35,760 nt of DNA, taken from positions 1-35,760 of the forward strand of contig WJMS01000160.1 in NCBI GenBank assembly GCA_014727815.1, in the 5' to 3' direction. Below, in pieces: positions 5,424 to 13,393 of this stretch (position 1 is the stretch's first letter; each line of letters starts with the position of its first letter). The position numbers were made by a program, and so were the translations under genes. The notes beneath the pieces were generated by a model. The model did not search any database. It saw only the letters and a list, made by a program, of their open reading frames with translations, and had not been told where the DNA came from. The DNA is from a candidate division GN15 bacterium. Lineage in GTDB: Bacteria > Zixibacteria > MSB-5A5 > GN15 > FEB-12.

Positions 5424-7769
5424 ATGAGAAAAGCGCTGACAGAGTTTTCGATCAAACGGCCCTGGATCGTGATCGGACTGGCCGTCCTCGTGACCGCCTT
5501 CTTTGCGGCCCAGTTTCCGAAGATAACGATCGATACGGACCCCGAGAACATGCTTCCGGCCGACGAGCCGGTGCGGGTCTTTTACCAGAATGTCAAAGCT
5601 GATTTTGCCCTGTATGATTTCATTGCCGTTGGGGTAGTCGCCGAGGACGGCGCATTTACGCCCGATCTGCTCAACCGGCTCTATCGGATAACCGAGCGAA
5701 TCGAGGATATTGATGGCGTGATCACGCGCGATATCATGGCGCCGTCGACGGTCGATGATATCAAGCAGGGCGCCGGCGGTGTGCTGAAGATCGAGCCGTT
5801 GATGGACGAGGAGATCGAGACGCAGGCCGAAGCCGATTACATCTTCTCGCGCATCATGGACAACCCGATCATGCGCGGCAAGCTGGCCTCGGCGGACGGC
5901 AAGGCGATTGCGATCTTCGTGCCGATCGAGTCGAAAGACATCAGCCACCAGGTCGCCACCCAGATGCGTCAGATCACCGATGAGCTCGGTGGCAGCTACA
6001 CCTATCATATAGCGGGACTGCCGGTGGCGCAGGACTCGTTCGGGGCCGAGATGTTCTCGCAGATGGCCTATTCGGCGCCGGCGGCGATGGCGATTATTCT
6101 GCTGCTGCTGTTCGTCTTCTTCCGCAAGTTCAAGATCATTATTGCACCGATGATCGTGGCGATGATGGCGGTGATCTGGGCGATGGGACTGCTGATTTTG
6201 ACCGGCAACACGGTCCATATCATGTCATCGATGATCCCGATCTTCCTGATACCGATATCGGTGCTCAATTCGATACACATCATTTCGGAATTCCACGATC
6301 ACTATAAGCGTTACAAGCACAAGGATGCGACGATTCGGCATGCGATCGGCGAGCTGTTTCTGCCGATGCTGTTTACGTCGATGACCACCGTGGCGGGTTT
6401 CGTTTCGCTGGCCCTGACCCCGATCCCGCCGGTCCAGGTCTTCGGTCTCTTCGTAGCCTTCGGTATCATCGTCGCCTGGTTCCTCTCGCTGACCCTGAAC
6501 CCGGCGATTGCGATGCTTATCTCGACCAAGACGCTTCGGAATTTCGGGGCGGTCGACGATGAGCACGGGGTGCTGACCAGTATCATGCACGGCTTCCGCA
6601 GTTTCGCCAAAAAGAACTACAAGCTGGTGATCGGCGGCGCCGGCGTTGTCGTGGTCCTGGCCGCGATCGGGCTGAACATGATCGTGGTCAACGACAACCC
6701 TGTGAAATGGTTCAAGAAGTCGCACCCGATTCGCCAGGCCGATGTCGCCATGAACAATCACCTGGCCGGTACCTACATGAATTACCTGGTCTTCTCGAGC
6801 GACGAGGATGACCGGATGAAGGATCCGGCGGTCGAGCACTACATTCAGGATCTCCAGCGCGAACTGGAGAAGGAAGAGATTGTGGGCGCCACCACGGCCC
6901 TGCCGGATATTATCAAGAAAGTACGCTACGAGCTGTTCGAGGCTGATTCGTCGAAGCTGGCGCTGCCGGACAACTCGAATGAAATTGCCCAGTTGCTGTT
7001 CCTCTTCGAGATGTCAGGCGGCGATCCGGATGACCTGTTCAAGTTCGTCACGCCGGAATACAGCCAGGCCAACATGTGGGTGCAGATGACCGACGGCGAC
7101 AACCAATCGGTCTCCCGGGTGGTCGCACGGGCGAACGACTATGTGGCGCAGAACCCGCCGCCGCCGGGCGTCGAGGTGGAATGGTCGGGCCTGCCGTATA
7201 TCAACATTTTCTGGCAGCAGAAGATGGTGACCGGCATGCGCTCGTCGCTGCTCAGTTCGTTTGCAGTCGTCTTCATCATGATGGTCTTCCTCTTCCGCTC
7301 GATCAAGTGGGGCTTCATCTCGATGCTGCCGCTGAGCATCACGATCATGGCGATCTACGCCTTCATCGGCTACATCGGCAAGCCGTACGACATGCCGGTG
7401 GCGGTGCTCTCGGCCCTGACGCTGGGGCTGTCGATCGACTTCGCGATCCACTTCATCCAGCGCATGCGCATGATATACAACCGCACCCAGGACTTCAACC
7501 AGGCCTATCACGAGATATTCGAGGGGGCCGGGCGGGCGATCAGCCGCAACGTGCTGGTGATCGCAATCGGTTTCGTGCCGATGCTGTTCTCCAACCTGGT
7601 CCCGTACATCACGGTCGGGTCGTTTTTCCTGGCGATCATGATCGTCTCCGGCCTGGTGACGATGCTGCTGCTGCCGTCGATCACGATGGCCTTCAGCAAC
7701 GGCCTGTTCAAGCCGTCGAAAAAAGCCAATACCGAGGCCCAGGCCGGTTCCTCGGCCCGCGTTAGCTAA
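5424..7769 (+). CDS. RND/MMPL family transporter (predicted lipid exporter)
   Basis: The 781-residue protein has the duplicated RND layout. The first half has one transmembrane helix at 14-29, a periplasmic domain to about 215 and a helix bundle at 218-370. The second half repeats this with a helix at about 400-421, a periplasmic domain to about 605 and helices at 608-760. This is the MMPL/SSD-containing class that moves lipids or hydrophobic molecules across or out of the inner membrane, usually by proton motive force. The second half has the proton-relay-like GLSIDFAIHF (Asp672), while the equivalent place in the first half reads VLNSIHII with Asn282. A LolA-like protein and an outer-membrane barrel follow directly, suggesting a trans-envelope route. 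Confidence 0.9.
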   Translation: MRKALTEFSIKRPWIVIGLAVLVTAFFAAQFPKITIDTDPENMLPADEPVRVFYQNVKADFALYDFIAVGVVAEDGAFTPDLLNRLYRITERIEDIDGVITRDIMAPSTVDDIKQGAGGVLKIEPLMDEEIETQAEADYIFSRIMDNPIMRGKLASADGKAIAIFVPIESKDISHQVATQMRQITDELGGSYTYHIAGLPVAQDSFGAEMFSQMAYSAPAAMAIILLLLFVFFRKFKIIIAPMIVAMMAVIWAMGLLILTGNTVHIMSSMIPIFLIPISVLNSIHIISEFHDHYKRYKHKDATIRHAIGELFLPMLFTSMTTVAGFVSLALTPIPPVQVFGLFVAFGIIVAWFLSLTLNPAIAMLISTKTLRNFGAVDDEHGVLTSIMHGFRSFAKKNYKLVIGGAGVVVVLAAIGLNMIVVNDNPVKWFKKSHPIRQADVAMNNHLAGTYMNYLVFSSDEDDRMKDPAVEHYIQDLQRELEKEEIVGATTALPDIIKKVRYELFEADSSKLALPDNSNEIAQLLFLFEMSGGDPDDLFKFVTPEYSQANMWVQMTDGDNQSVSRVVARANDYVAQNPPPPGVEVEWSGLPYINIFWQQKMVTGMRSSLLSSFAVVFIMMVFLFRSIKWGFISMLPLSITIMAIYAFIGYIGKPYDMPVAVLSALTLGLSIDFAIHFIQRMRMIYNRTQDFNQAYHEIFEGAGRAISRNVLVIAIGFVPMLFSNLVPYITVGSFFLAIMIVSGLVTMLLLPSITMAFSNGLFKPSKKANTEAQAGSSARVS

Positions 7770-7780
7770 GAAGTGAGAAT

Positions 7781-8608
7781 ATGAATAAAAGAAAGGATGC
7801 AATGATGAAAGGCATGACGAAACTACTGGTTTTGTTCGTAATCGGACTCTCTCTGCTGGGGACCAACCTGGTCGCCCAGGAGGACGCCAATGCGATCATG
7901 AAGAAGTCGCACATGACCTACTATTATGCCGGCGATGACGGCGTGGCCGAGGTCAAGATGACCCTGGTCAGCAGCTCCGGCAAGGAACGGGAGCGCGAGT
8001 TCACGATGCTCCGGCTCGACAACGAGGACGGCGGCAACCAGATGTACTACACCTATTTCAAGAAGCCGTCGGACGTCGCCCGAACCTCCTTTATGGTCCA
8101 CAAGACCGACGAAGGCAACGACAAGCGCTGGATCTATGTCCCGGCAATCGACCTGGTTCGGCCGATTTCCGCCGATGACAAAAACTCCAGTTTTGTCGGC
8201 TCCGACTTCTCCTACGAGGACGTCTCCGGCCGTCACTGGACCGAGGACACCCACACGATGACCGGCGAGAGTGAACTCGACGGCAAGGCGGTCTGGGTGA
8301 TCGAATCGGTGCCGAAGGAAGGCGACGACAGCTTCGCCAAGAAGATCTCCTACATCGACCAGGAAACCTACCTGCCGCTGAAGGAAGAGTATTTCAATGA
8401 CAAGGACGAGATGACCCGTCGTTTCAGTGCGGTCGAGATCGAGGAAGTTGATGGTTTCATCACCATGACGACCCGCAAAATGGAAGATCTCGACAAGGGC
8501 AGCCACACGATCGTGGCCTTCTCGAGTATCGACTACAATGTTGGTCTCGACGAAGACATCTTCACCGAGCGGTACCTGAAGAACCCGCCGCGCCAGTACA
8601 CCAACTAG
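7781..8608 (+). CDS. LolA-like outer-membrane lipoprotein-sorting protein
   Basis: This product of up to 275 residues has a signal peptide (KLLVLFVIGLSLLGTNLVAQ) and then the pattern of the LolA-like periplasmic family often found beside RND/MMPL transporters. Examples are ANAIMKKSHMTYYYAGDDGVAEVKMTLV, a FTMLRLDN strand, SFVGSDFSYEDV and a YIDQETYLPLKEEYF segment. The LolA fold is a half-barrel with a lipid-binding cavity, so it could receive lipid from the transporter. Two starts are possible: ATG 7781, and ATG 7802 or 7805 preceded by GAAAGGA at about 5-8 nt; the latter gives a shorter signal-peptide n-region and may be the real one. It is 11 nt after the transporter. Confidence 0.85.
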   Translation: MNKRKDAMMKGMTKLLVLFVIGLSLLGTNLVAQEDANAIMKKSHMTYYYAGDDGVAEVKMTLVSSSGKEREREFTMLRLDNEDGGNQMYYTYFKKPSDVARTSFMVHKTDEGNDKRWIYVPAIDLVRPISADDKNSSFVGSDFSYEDVSGRHWTEDTHTMTGESELDGKAVWVIESVPKEGDDSFAKKISYIDQETYLPLKEEYFNDKDEMTRRFSAVEIEEVDGFITMTTRKMEDLDKGSHTIVAFSSIDYNVGLDEDIFTERYLKNPPRQYTN

Positions 8609-8630
8609 GCAGAAGGGACGGGATGCAGTG

Positions 8631-9929
8631 ATGCGACACGTGACGTTAGTGGTGATGGGGCTGCTGCTGATCGCAGCAGCAGCCATCCCGGCCTCCGCCG
8701 AGGTCTACGTGCATGGGTTCATGCAGGGACTGTGGGGCGGCCGGCTGGACCAGGACAACCCGACCACCACCGAGCAGACCGCTTCGGAAACCCGCATGCA
8801 GCTTCGGGTCGAGCACTTCGGCGACAACGCCGAGGTGTTCGGACGGCTCGACTTCTTCTGGGACGGCGCCGACACCACCCGGTACGTCTGGGAACTGCGC
8901 GAGGGGTATCTCAAGTTCCGGCTGGGCAGTAATATCGATGTCAAGGCGGGACGGCAGGTGCTGACGTGGGGCACCGGCGATCTGATTTTCATCAACGATG
9001 TCTTCGCCAAGGACTACCGGTCGTTTTTCATCGGCCGCGATGACCAGTACCTCAAGGCGCCCCAGAACGCCCTGCGGGTCGAGTGGTACCCGGGTTTCGG
9101 TTCGCTTTCCTTTGTCTGGACCCCGCGGTTCGAGCCGAACCGCCTGCCGACCGGTAACCGGTTGAGCTATTACAACCCGATCGCGGGTGGTATTGTCGGG
9201 ACGGGGATCGACCCGATGTTCTATTTCGATCCGCCGCTGCCTGAGGCGAAGTTCGAGAACGGCGAGTTTGCCGCCCGCTACAAACGCCGGGTGGGACCGT
9301 TTGCCGCCTCGCTCTATTTCTACAAGGGTTTCTACAAGAACCCCCTGGGGATGGAGATGGTCGATTTCGGCGCCGGCCCGCAGCCGGTCCCGGTCTACCC
9401 GAAACTGAACCTCTACGGTGCATCGCTTCGCGGCGCCTACCTCGGTGGTATCCTCTGGCTCGAGGGCGGCTACTATGATTCGCGCGAGGATGCCGAGGGT
9501 GACGATCCGATGATGCCGAATTCATCGATGGTCGGACTGGCCGGTTACGAGCGCCAGGTGGCGACCAACCTGACGATCAATGCCCAGTGGCAGGTCGACT
9601 ACCTGATGGACTACGCCGGGTTCGAGGATGGTTTCCGCGATCCGTCGACCGGCGAGATCCAGGGGTTCGTCCGCGACGAGGTCAGGCACCTGTTGACCAC
9701 CCGGATCCGCCAGCTGTTGAAATCGGAGCTGGTCAAGCTGGAGGCATTCCTGTTCTACTCGCCGACCGACGAGGATGCCTACCTGCGCTTACTGGCGGAG
9801 TACAAGTACACCGACGAAGTCACGCTGGCGGCCGGCGCGAATATCTTTGACGGCAACTATGCCTCGACGGAGTTCGGCCAGTTCCAGCTAAACGACAACA
9901 TCTATATGAAGATAACCTACGGTTTCTAG
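8631..9929 (+). CDS. DUF1302-like outer-membrane beta-barrel protein
   Basis: A 432-residue protein with a signal peptide ending ASA (residue about 24) and then alternating amphipathic strands. Features include VYVHGFMQGLWGGR, WELREGYLKFRLGSNIDVKAGRQVLTWG, a YKRRVGPFAASLYFYKGF segment and a C-terminal strand ending in aromatic Phe (YMKITYGF), the usual sorting signal of outer-membrane barrels. The GRQVLTWG and NPI motifs recall DUF1302-type porin-like proteins, which occur with RND and LolA-like partners in other Gram-negatives. The role is inferred as the outer-membrane end of the transport system. GTG 8628 and ATG 8631 are adjacent possible starts. Confidence 0.8.
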   Translation: MRHVTLVVMGLLLIAAAAIPASAEVYVHGFMQGLWGGRLDQDNPTTTEQTASETRMQLRVEHFGDNAEVFGRLDFFWDGADTTRYVWELREGYLKFRLGSNIDVKAGRQVLTWGTGDLIFINDVFAKDYRSFFIGRDDQYLKAPQNALRVEWYPGFGSLSFVWTPRFEPNRLPTGNRLSYYNPIAGGIVGTGIDPMFYFDPPLPEAKFENGEFAARYKRRVGPFAASLYFYKGFYKNPLGMEMVDFGAGPQPVPVYPKLNLYGASLRGAYLGGILWLEGGYYDSREDAEGDDPMMPNSSMVGLAGYERQVATNLTINAQWQVDYLMDYAGFEDGFRDPSTGEIQGFVRDEVRHLLTTRIRQLLKSELVKLEAFLFYSPTDEDAYLRLLAEYKYTDEVTLAAGANIFDGNYASTEFGQFQLNDNIYMKITYGF

Positions 9930-9957
9930 TGAAGGAAATCGCAGGAGGATTACTGAT

Positions 9958-10188
9958 ATGACACTGGAAAACGCAATCCGGCTCCTGGCAGGGACCATGG
10001 TGCTGTTGTCACTGGCACTGTACTACTTCGTGTCACCATGGTGGCTGCTGTTGACTGCATTCGTGGGGTTCAACCTGGTGCAGTCATCGTTTACCCACAT
10101 CTGTCCGGCCGAGATGATCTTCAAAAAGCTGTTTTACAGCAAGAAGTCAGCATCGGCCGGTCAGTCCAGCCCGGAGCCGAGCCGGTAG
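9958..10188 (+). CDS. DUF2892 / YgaP-like small inner-membrane protein
   Basis: The 76-residue protein has two hydrophobic helices (about 8-24 and 28-44) and the signature of the YgaP-type transmembrane domain: ENAIRLLAG, a TAFVGFNLVQSSFTHICP stretch with a conserved Cys, then EMIFKKLF. Family members are often fused to or encoded beside rhodanese or transport proteins; the role is not settled. A strong Shine-Dalgarno (GGAGG) lies upstream of the ATG. It follows the barrel gene by 28 nt, so it probably belongs to the same operon. Confidence 0.85.
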   Translation: MTLENAIRLLAGTMVLLSLALYYFVSPWWLLLTAFVGFNLVQSSFTHICPAEMIFKKLFYSKKSASAGQSSPEPSR

Positions 10189-10296
10189 GCTCGGCCCCGG
10201 CCTGCCGCCGGCACAATCAGCGCCGATCAGCCGTTTCGGGTATACCGGGTGGTGAAAAGAGTAAATCGAGACTACCCGGCAACCGATAAGAAGGAT

Positions 10297-11094
10297 ATGG
10301 TACAGAGTTCCATTCTGAAACGGCTGGTCGGCGCTTTGTTGTTGCTGACCCTGGCTGTTGTCACCGGCTGCAACAGCCGGGGCACTGACGGCCTTGATAC
10401 GGCGACCTATCGGATCGAGGGCGGCATGGTGGTTGACCTCAATCGCGATTCGACCTATATCGCCACCCGCGTCTTCCGCAACGACAGCACCTTTACCGAT
10501 GCCGTGGTGCAGGTCGACAACCGGGTCATCCCCTACTCCGATCTGAGCCTGGGACTTGATTCGGCCTACACGCTGGTCGACGAGACAGTCGCGACCTACC
10601 TGGCCGAGATCCTGCCGGTAATCCTGCTGGACAACACGGAGTTTGGCGATACCCTGCTGATCCCGGCGGCCGACAGCTTTTCAATCGAGATCACCGATCC
10701 CGCCCTGCGCCTGCTGCAGCCGCTCGGCAACGTGCAGCTCGAGTGGACCGGCGCCACCAACGCCGGCGGGTATGTTTTGGCGGCGGTGCATCGCGATTCA
10801 ACCTACCAGGGCTGGGGCTACAGTTTGACCTCGTTGAATGCGCAGACCAACCTTGGAACGATTCCGCCCGATGCCTTCGTATTGACCGACGGTCTCAATC
10901 CGGACACGGGTTGGTACGATGTTTATGTGTATGCGCTCACCGGCACCCCTGATTCGGCTCTGGTTGACGAACTCCTGCCGGCGCCGATGCCGCAGCAGTT
11001 TACCGACAATATTACCGGTGACGATCTCTCCGGTCGGTTCGGTGTCCTGATCGTCGCCCTGAAAGACAGTGTACGGGTAGCCGTGCAGCCGTAA
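10297..11094 (+). CDS. Lipoprotein with Ig/fibronectin-like region
   Basis: From ATG 10297 the product has 265 residues; AAGAAGGAT precedes this ATG, and the track start at 10249 lacks a ribosome binding site. The signal peptide ends in VVTGC, making Cys25 the lipidated residue. The mature protein is Thr/Asp-rich and beta-strand-rich, with a segment around 150-240 (NVQLEWTGATNAGGYVLAAV, then GWYDVYVYALTG) that looks like an Ig or fibronectin type III fold. I do not recognise a named family. It sits at the end of the transporter operon, 108 nt after the DUF2892 gene, and may be an accessory surface protein. Confidence 0.75.
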   Translation: MVQSSILKRLVGALLLLTLAVVTGCNSRGTDGLDTATYRIEGGMVVDLNRDSTYIATRVFRNDSTFTDAVVQVDNRVIPYSDLSLGLDSAYTLVDETVATYLAEILPVILLDNTEFGDTLLIPAADSFSIEITDPALRLLQPLGNVQLEWTGATNAGGYVLAAVHRDSTYQGWGYSLTSLNAQTNLGTIPPDAFVLTDGLNPDTGWYDVYVYALTGTPDSALVDELLPAPMPQQFTDNITGDDLSGRFGVLIVALKDSVRVAVQP

Positions 11095-11125
11095 GCACGC
11101 CAAAGACGACTGAATCCCTTTTTAT

Positions 11126-11154
11126 TTGCCAAGCCGGGCGGCCGGGTCTAGTTT
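11126..11154 (+). promoter_or_regulatory. Predicted promoter for leaderless murQ mRNA
   Basis: TTGCCA (11126-11131) and TAGTTT (11149-11154) have a 17-nt spacer. The murQ ATG starts only 7 nt past the -10 box, so the transcript would start at or next to the ATG. No Shine-Dalgarno precedes murQ, which fits a leaderless message. The -10 match is modest (three of six). Confidence 0.4.
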
Positions 11155-11161
11155 CGTAGTC

Positions 11162-12076
11162 ATGTCTGACTACGAAGACCTAATCCGGCAGTTGGGCCGC
11201 CTGTCAACCGAGCAGGTCAATCCCAACAGCACCGATATCGACCGTCTCTCGGCGCACGAGATTGTCCGTAAGATCAACGACGAGGACAAGACGGTGGCGA
11301 CCGTCGTCGAGCAGGCGCTGCCATCGATAGCCCGAGCGGCCGAGCAGTTCGCCGAGACCCTGAAAGCCGGCGGCCGGGTGCTCTATATCGGGGCCGGCAC
11401 ATCCGGACGGCTGGGCGTGCTCGATGCGGCCGAGTGTCCGCCGACGTTCGGCACCGATCCCGAACAGATTGTCGGGGTTATCTCCGGCGGCTACGCGACG
11501 CTGGTGCTGTCGATGGAGGGGGTTGAGGACAGACGGGAAAACGCGATCATCGATCTCAAGCAGCTCAATCTGTCATCGAGTGATTTTCTGATCGGCCTGG
11601 CAGCGTCGACTCGCACACCGTACACTATCGCGGGATTGCAGTATGCTCAGGCCACCGGCTGCAAGACTGCGTTTATCATCTGTAACCATGCCGAGGATCT
11701 TGAAGTCTCGCCCGACATACTGATCGAACTACCGGTCGGACCGGAGGTAATCACCGGGTCGACGCGGATGAAATCCGGCACGGCGCAGAAGATGGCGCTC
11801 AATATGATCTCGACCACCGCCATGGTGCTGCTGGGCAAGACGGCGGGCAACCTGATGATCGACCTGCAGGCGCGCTCGGAGAAACTGGCCGCCCGGTCGC
11901 GCAAGATCCTGATGGACTTGTTCGGCCTGACACTCGGCGAAGCCAATGACTTGCTGGTTCAGGCGGCCGGTTCGGTGAAGCTGGCGATCGTCATGCAGCA
12001 GCTTGGCTGCGATCGGACCACGGCCGAGCAGAAGCTGGCCGAGGCCGACGGGTTTATCTGCCGGCTGAAGCGCTGA
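11162..12076 (+). CDS. murQ: N-acetylmuramic acid 6-phosphate etherase
   Basis: The 304-residue protein is full length for MurQ (about 300). It has a SIS sugar-isomerase fold with the family signature GAGTSGRLGVLDAAECPPTF at about 77-96, a second conserved stretch LSMEGVEDRRENA, and VITGSTRMKSGTAQKMALNM near 200. MurQ cleaves the lactyl ether of MurNAc-6-phosphate to GlcNAc-6-phosphate and D-lactate in cell-wall recycling. No PTS transporter, AnmK or NagA gene is next to it, so uptake and phosphorylation must be encoded elsewhere. The ATG at 11162 (MSDYEDLIRQ) is used instead of the track start at 11126. It is convergent with the dockerin gene, 27 nt apart. Confidence 0.93.
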   Translation: MSDYEDLIRQLGRLSTEQVNPNSTDIDRLSAHEIVRKINDEDKTVATVVEQALPSIARAAEQFAETLKAGGRVLYIGAGTSGRLGVLDAAECPPTFGTDPEQIVGVISGGYATLVLSMEGVEDRRENAIIDLKQLNLSSSDFLIGLAASTRTPYTIAGLQYAQATGCKTAFIICNHAEDLEVSPDILIELPVGPEVITGSTRMKSGTAQKMALNMISTTAMVLLGKTAGNLMIDLQARSEKLAARSRKILMDLFGLTLGEANDLLVQAAGSVKLAIVMQQLGCDRTTAEQKLAEADGFICRLKR

Positions 12077-12103
12077 GCCAACGCAATTGTCATACGAGGT
12101 GCT

Positions 12104-13015
12104 CTATTCCGGACAGTCTGGTGACGCGCCGCCCATGAAGAGAGCCGACACCAGGTGGATGACATCGGGAAGGTCGACCTCTCCGCCCGGGGAACCATCG
12201 ACATTCATCATCGGCAGGAAGACCGGTTCGGGGCCACCGAGAAAGAGATACCCGACCAATCCGATCACGTCGGAAAGATCAACATTGTCGTCACCGTTGA
12301 AGTCGCCACAGGTGACATCGTGCACGCGAATCAGGCCGTCGTACACCTTCAGTTGAGTCGTGTCGATCCGAAGCACTTCGGACTGGACGATTTCGATCGA
12401 GTCATACGGCGGAATGCTCACCCGCTCCCAGTCGACACAGACATCGTCGATGTACTGCACACATCGCCAGTAGCTGGTGTCGGGTACAGTGTCAACATAT
12501 GTTCCAAGGTACTCGCCGCCGAGCCCGATTAGCTTGAAGAAGGACGGACTGGAGTCGATCAACTCCAGCCTGAGTGAGTCGACCAGTGTGGTATCCGGCA
12601 ACTCGTAGGCATCAAACTCAAGATAAAAGGCCGGTTGTGGCCAGGTGCCGGGGTGAAACAGGATGCCGATCGGGTTGATCGGGTCGCCCAGATACAGGCG
12701 AACATCGGTACCGTCATCGGCAATCGAATAAATCAGTTGCAGACCGGTCCAGCCATCGAGGCGCGTGCCGGCAGTCTCAATCTCCGTACGAAGCGAGCAC
12801 AAGTCGGGCCTCGAAAGCCGGTACCAGAGTTCGCTGTGGATGATTGGATCATCGTAGTTTTCGATATAGACCGGTAAGAGCGCCTGCTCGGCTCCGGCGC
12901 GAACATTGATAGTATCAAGACGCAGGCGGACAATAGGTTCCTGAGCGAATGCATCGGCGATGGCGCCAAAGGCCAGCAGCGTCAGAACCGCGATAAAAAG
13001 CGTACACGAGCGCAT
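12104..13015 (-). CDS. Secreted dockerin-type EF-hand protein
   Basis: A 303-residue protein with a signal peptide (to about ADAFAQ, residue 25). The N-terminal two thirds is beta-strand-rich, resembling the cohesin/immunoglobulin-like modules seen beside dockerins (for example VRLRLDTINVRAGAEQALLP and WPQPAFYLEFDAYEL). The C-terminus from about 240 holds two calcium-binding repeats, GDFNGDDNVDLSDVIGLVGY and NVDGSPGGEVDLPDVIHLVS, i.e. dockerin type I. Outside cellulosomes such domains probably serve as calcium-dependent surface anchoring or protein-protein modules. GGGGAG lies 7 nt before the ATG; it is complementary to the loop of the small RNA at 3997-4090. Confidence 0.82.
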   Translation of the reverse strand: MRSCTLFIAVLTLLAFGAIADAFAQEPIVRLRLDTINVRAGAEQALLPVYIENYDDPIIHSELWYRLSRPDLCSLRTEIETAGTRLDGWTGLQLIYSIADDGTDVRLYLGDPINPIGILFHPGTWPQPAFYLEFDAYELPDTTLVDSLRLELIDSSPSFFKLIGLGGEYLGTYVDTVPDTSYWRCVQYIDDVCVDWERVSIPPYDSIEIVQSEVLRIDTTQLKVYDGLIRVHDVTCGDFNGDDNVDLSDVIGLVGYLFLGGPEPVFLPMMNVDGSPGGEVDLPDVIHLVSALFMGGASPDCPE

Positions 13016-13393
13016 ACGACTTCTCCCCTGTGTGAGGTTTGGTAAGGCTATTCAGGCTCGTGAACGAAGTGTCTGGCGAAGTAACTCCGTGAAAGGCTCA
13101 GCGAGTCAAGCTAACAGCGAGTAGTGGCCGTCCCCATAGGTGTATGTACAATCTACTCTCTTCTGTGAAAAGGTCAAGGAACAACCTGTACCACCATCTG
13201 AACCGGACCGTCCGGCCTGTACCGTTTCGTACGCCCCCCAAGGGCCTACCCGCCCTATGAGTGCACGTGCAACTAATTGCCGTGCAATCACTTATACGCC
13301 CGAACCGGCTTTGGCACGGCGGTTGTAACAGTTCCGGGCACGAGTCAATCACTAACGAGAACCGAACCTACTGGGAAACTAAGGAGACTGACT
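13016..13393. other. Divergent intergenic region (378 nt)
   Basis: This gap separates the divergent dockerin and repeat-lipoprotein genes. It holds the dockerin promoter (13150-13177) and, on the plus side, small inverted repeats such as TGCACG...CGTGCA (about 13262-13288) and ATTGC-CGT-GCAAT, which could be operator sites. I see no convincing plus-strand promoter. The short ORFs on both strands have no start context, and I do not call a gene here. Confidence 0.5.
13150..13177 (-). promoter_or_regulatory. Predicted promoter of the dockerin gene
   Basis: On the minus strand TTGACC (13177-13172) and TAGATT (13155-13150) have a 16-nt spacer, five and four matches to the consensus. The start would be near 13143, leaving a leader of about 128 nt before the ATG at 13015. 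Confidence 0.5.

Noticed and set aside
5379-6218. 279-residue minus-strand ORF
   Set aside because: Antisense shadow of the same transporter; composition is not protein-like.
7014-7802. 262-residue minus-strand ORF in the transporter gene
   Set aside because: His/Arg/Asp/Gln-rich antisense shadow of the RND coding frame, typical of high-G+C third-codon bias.
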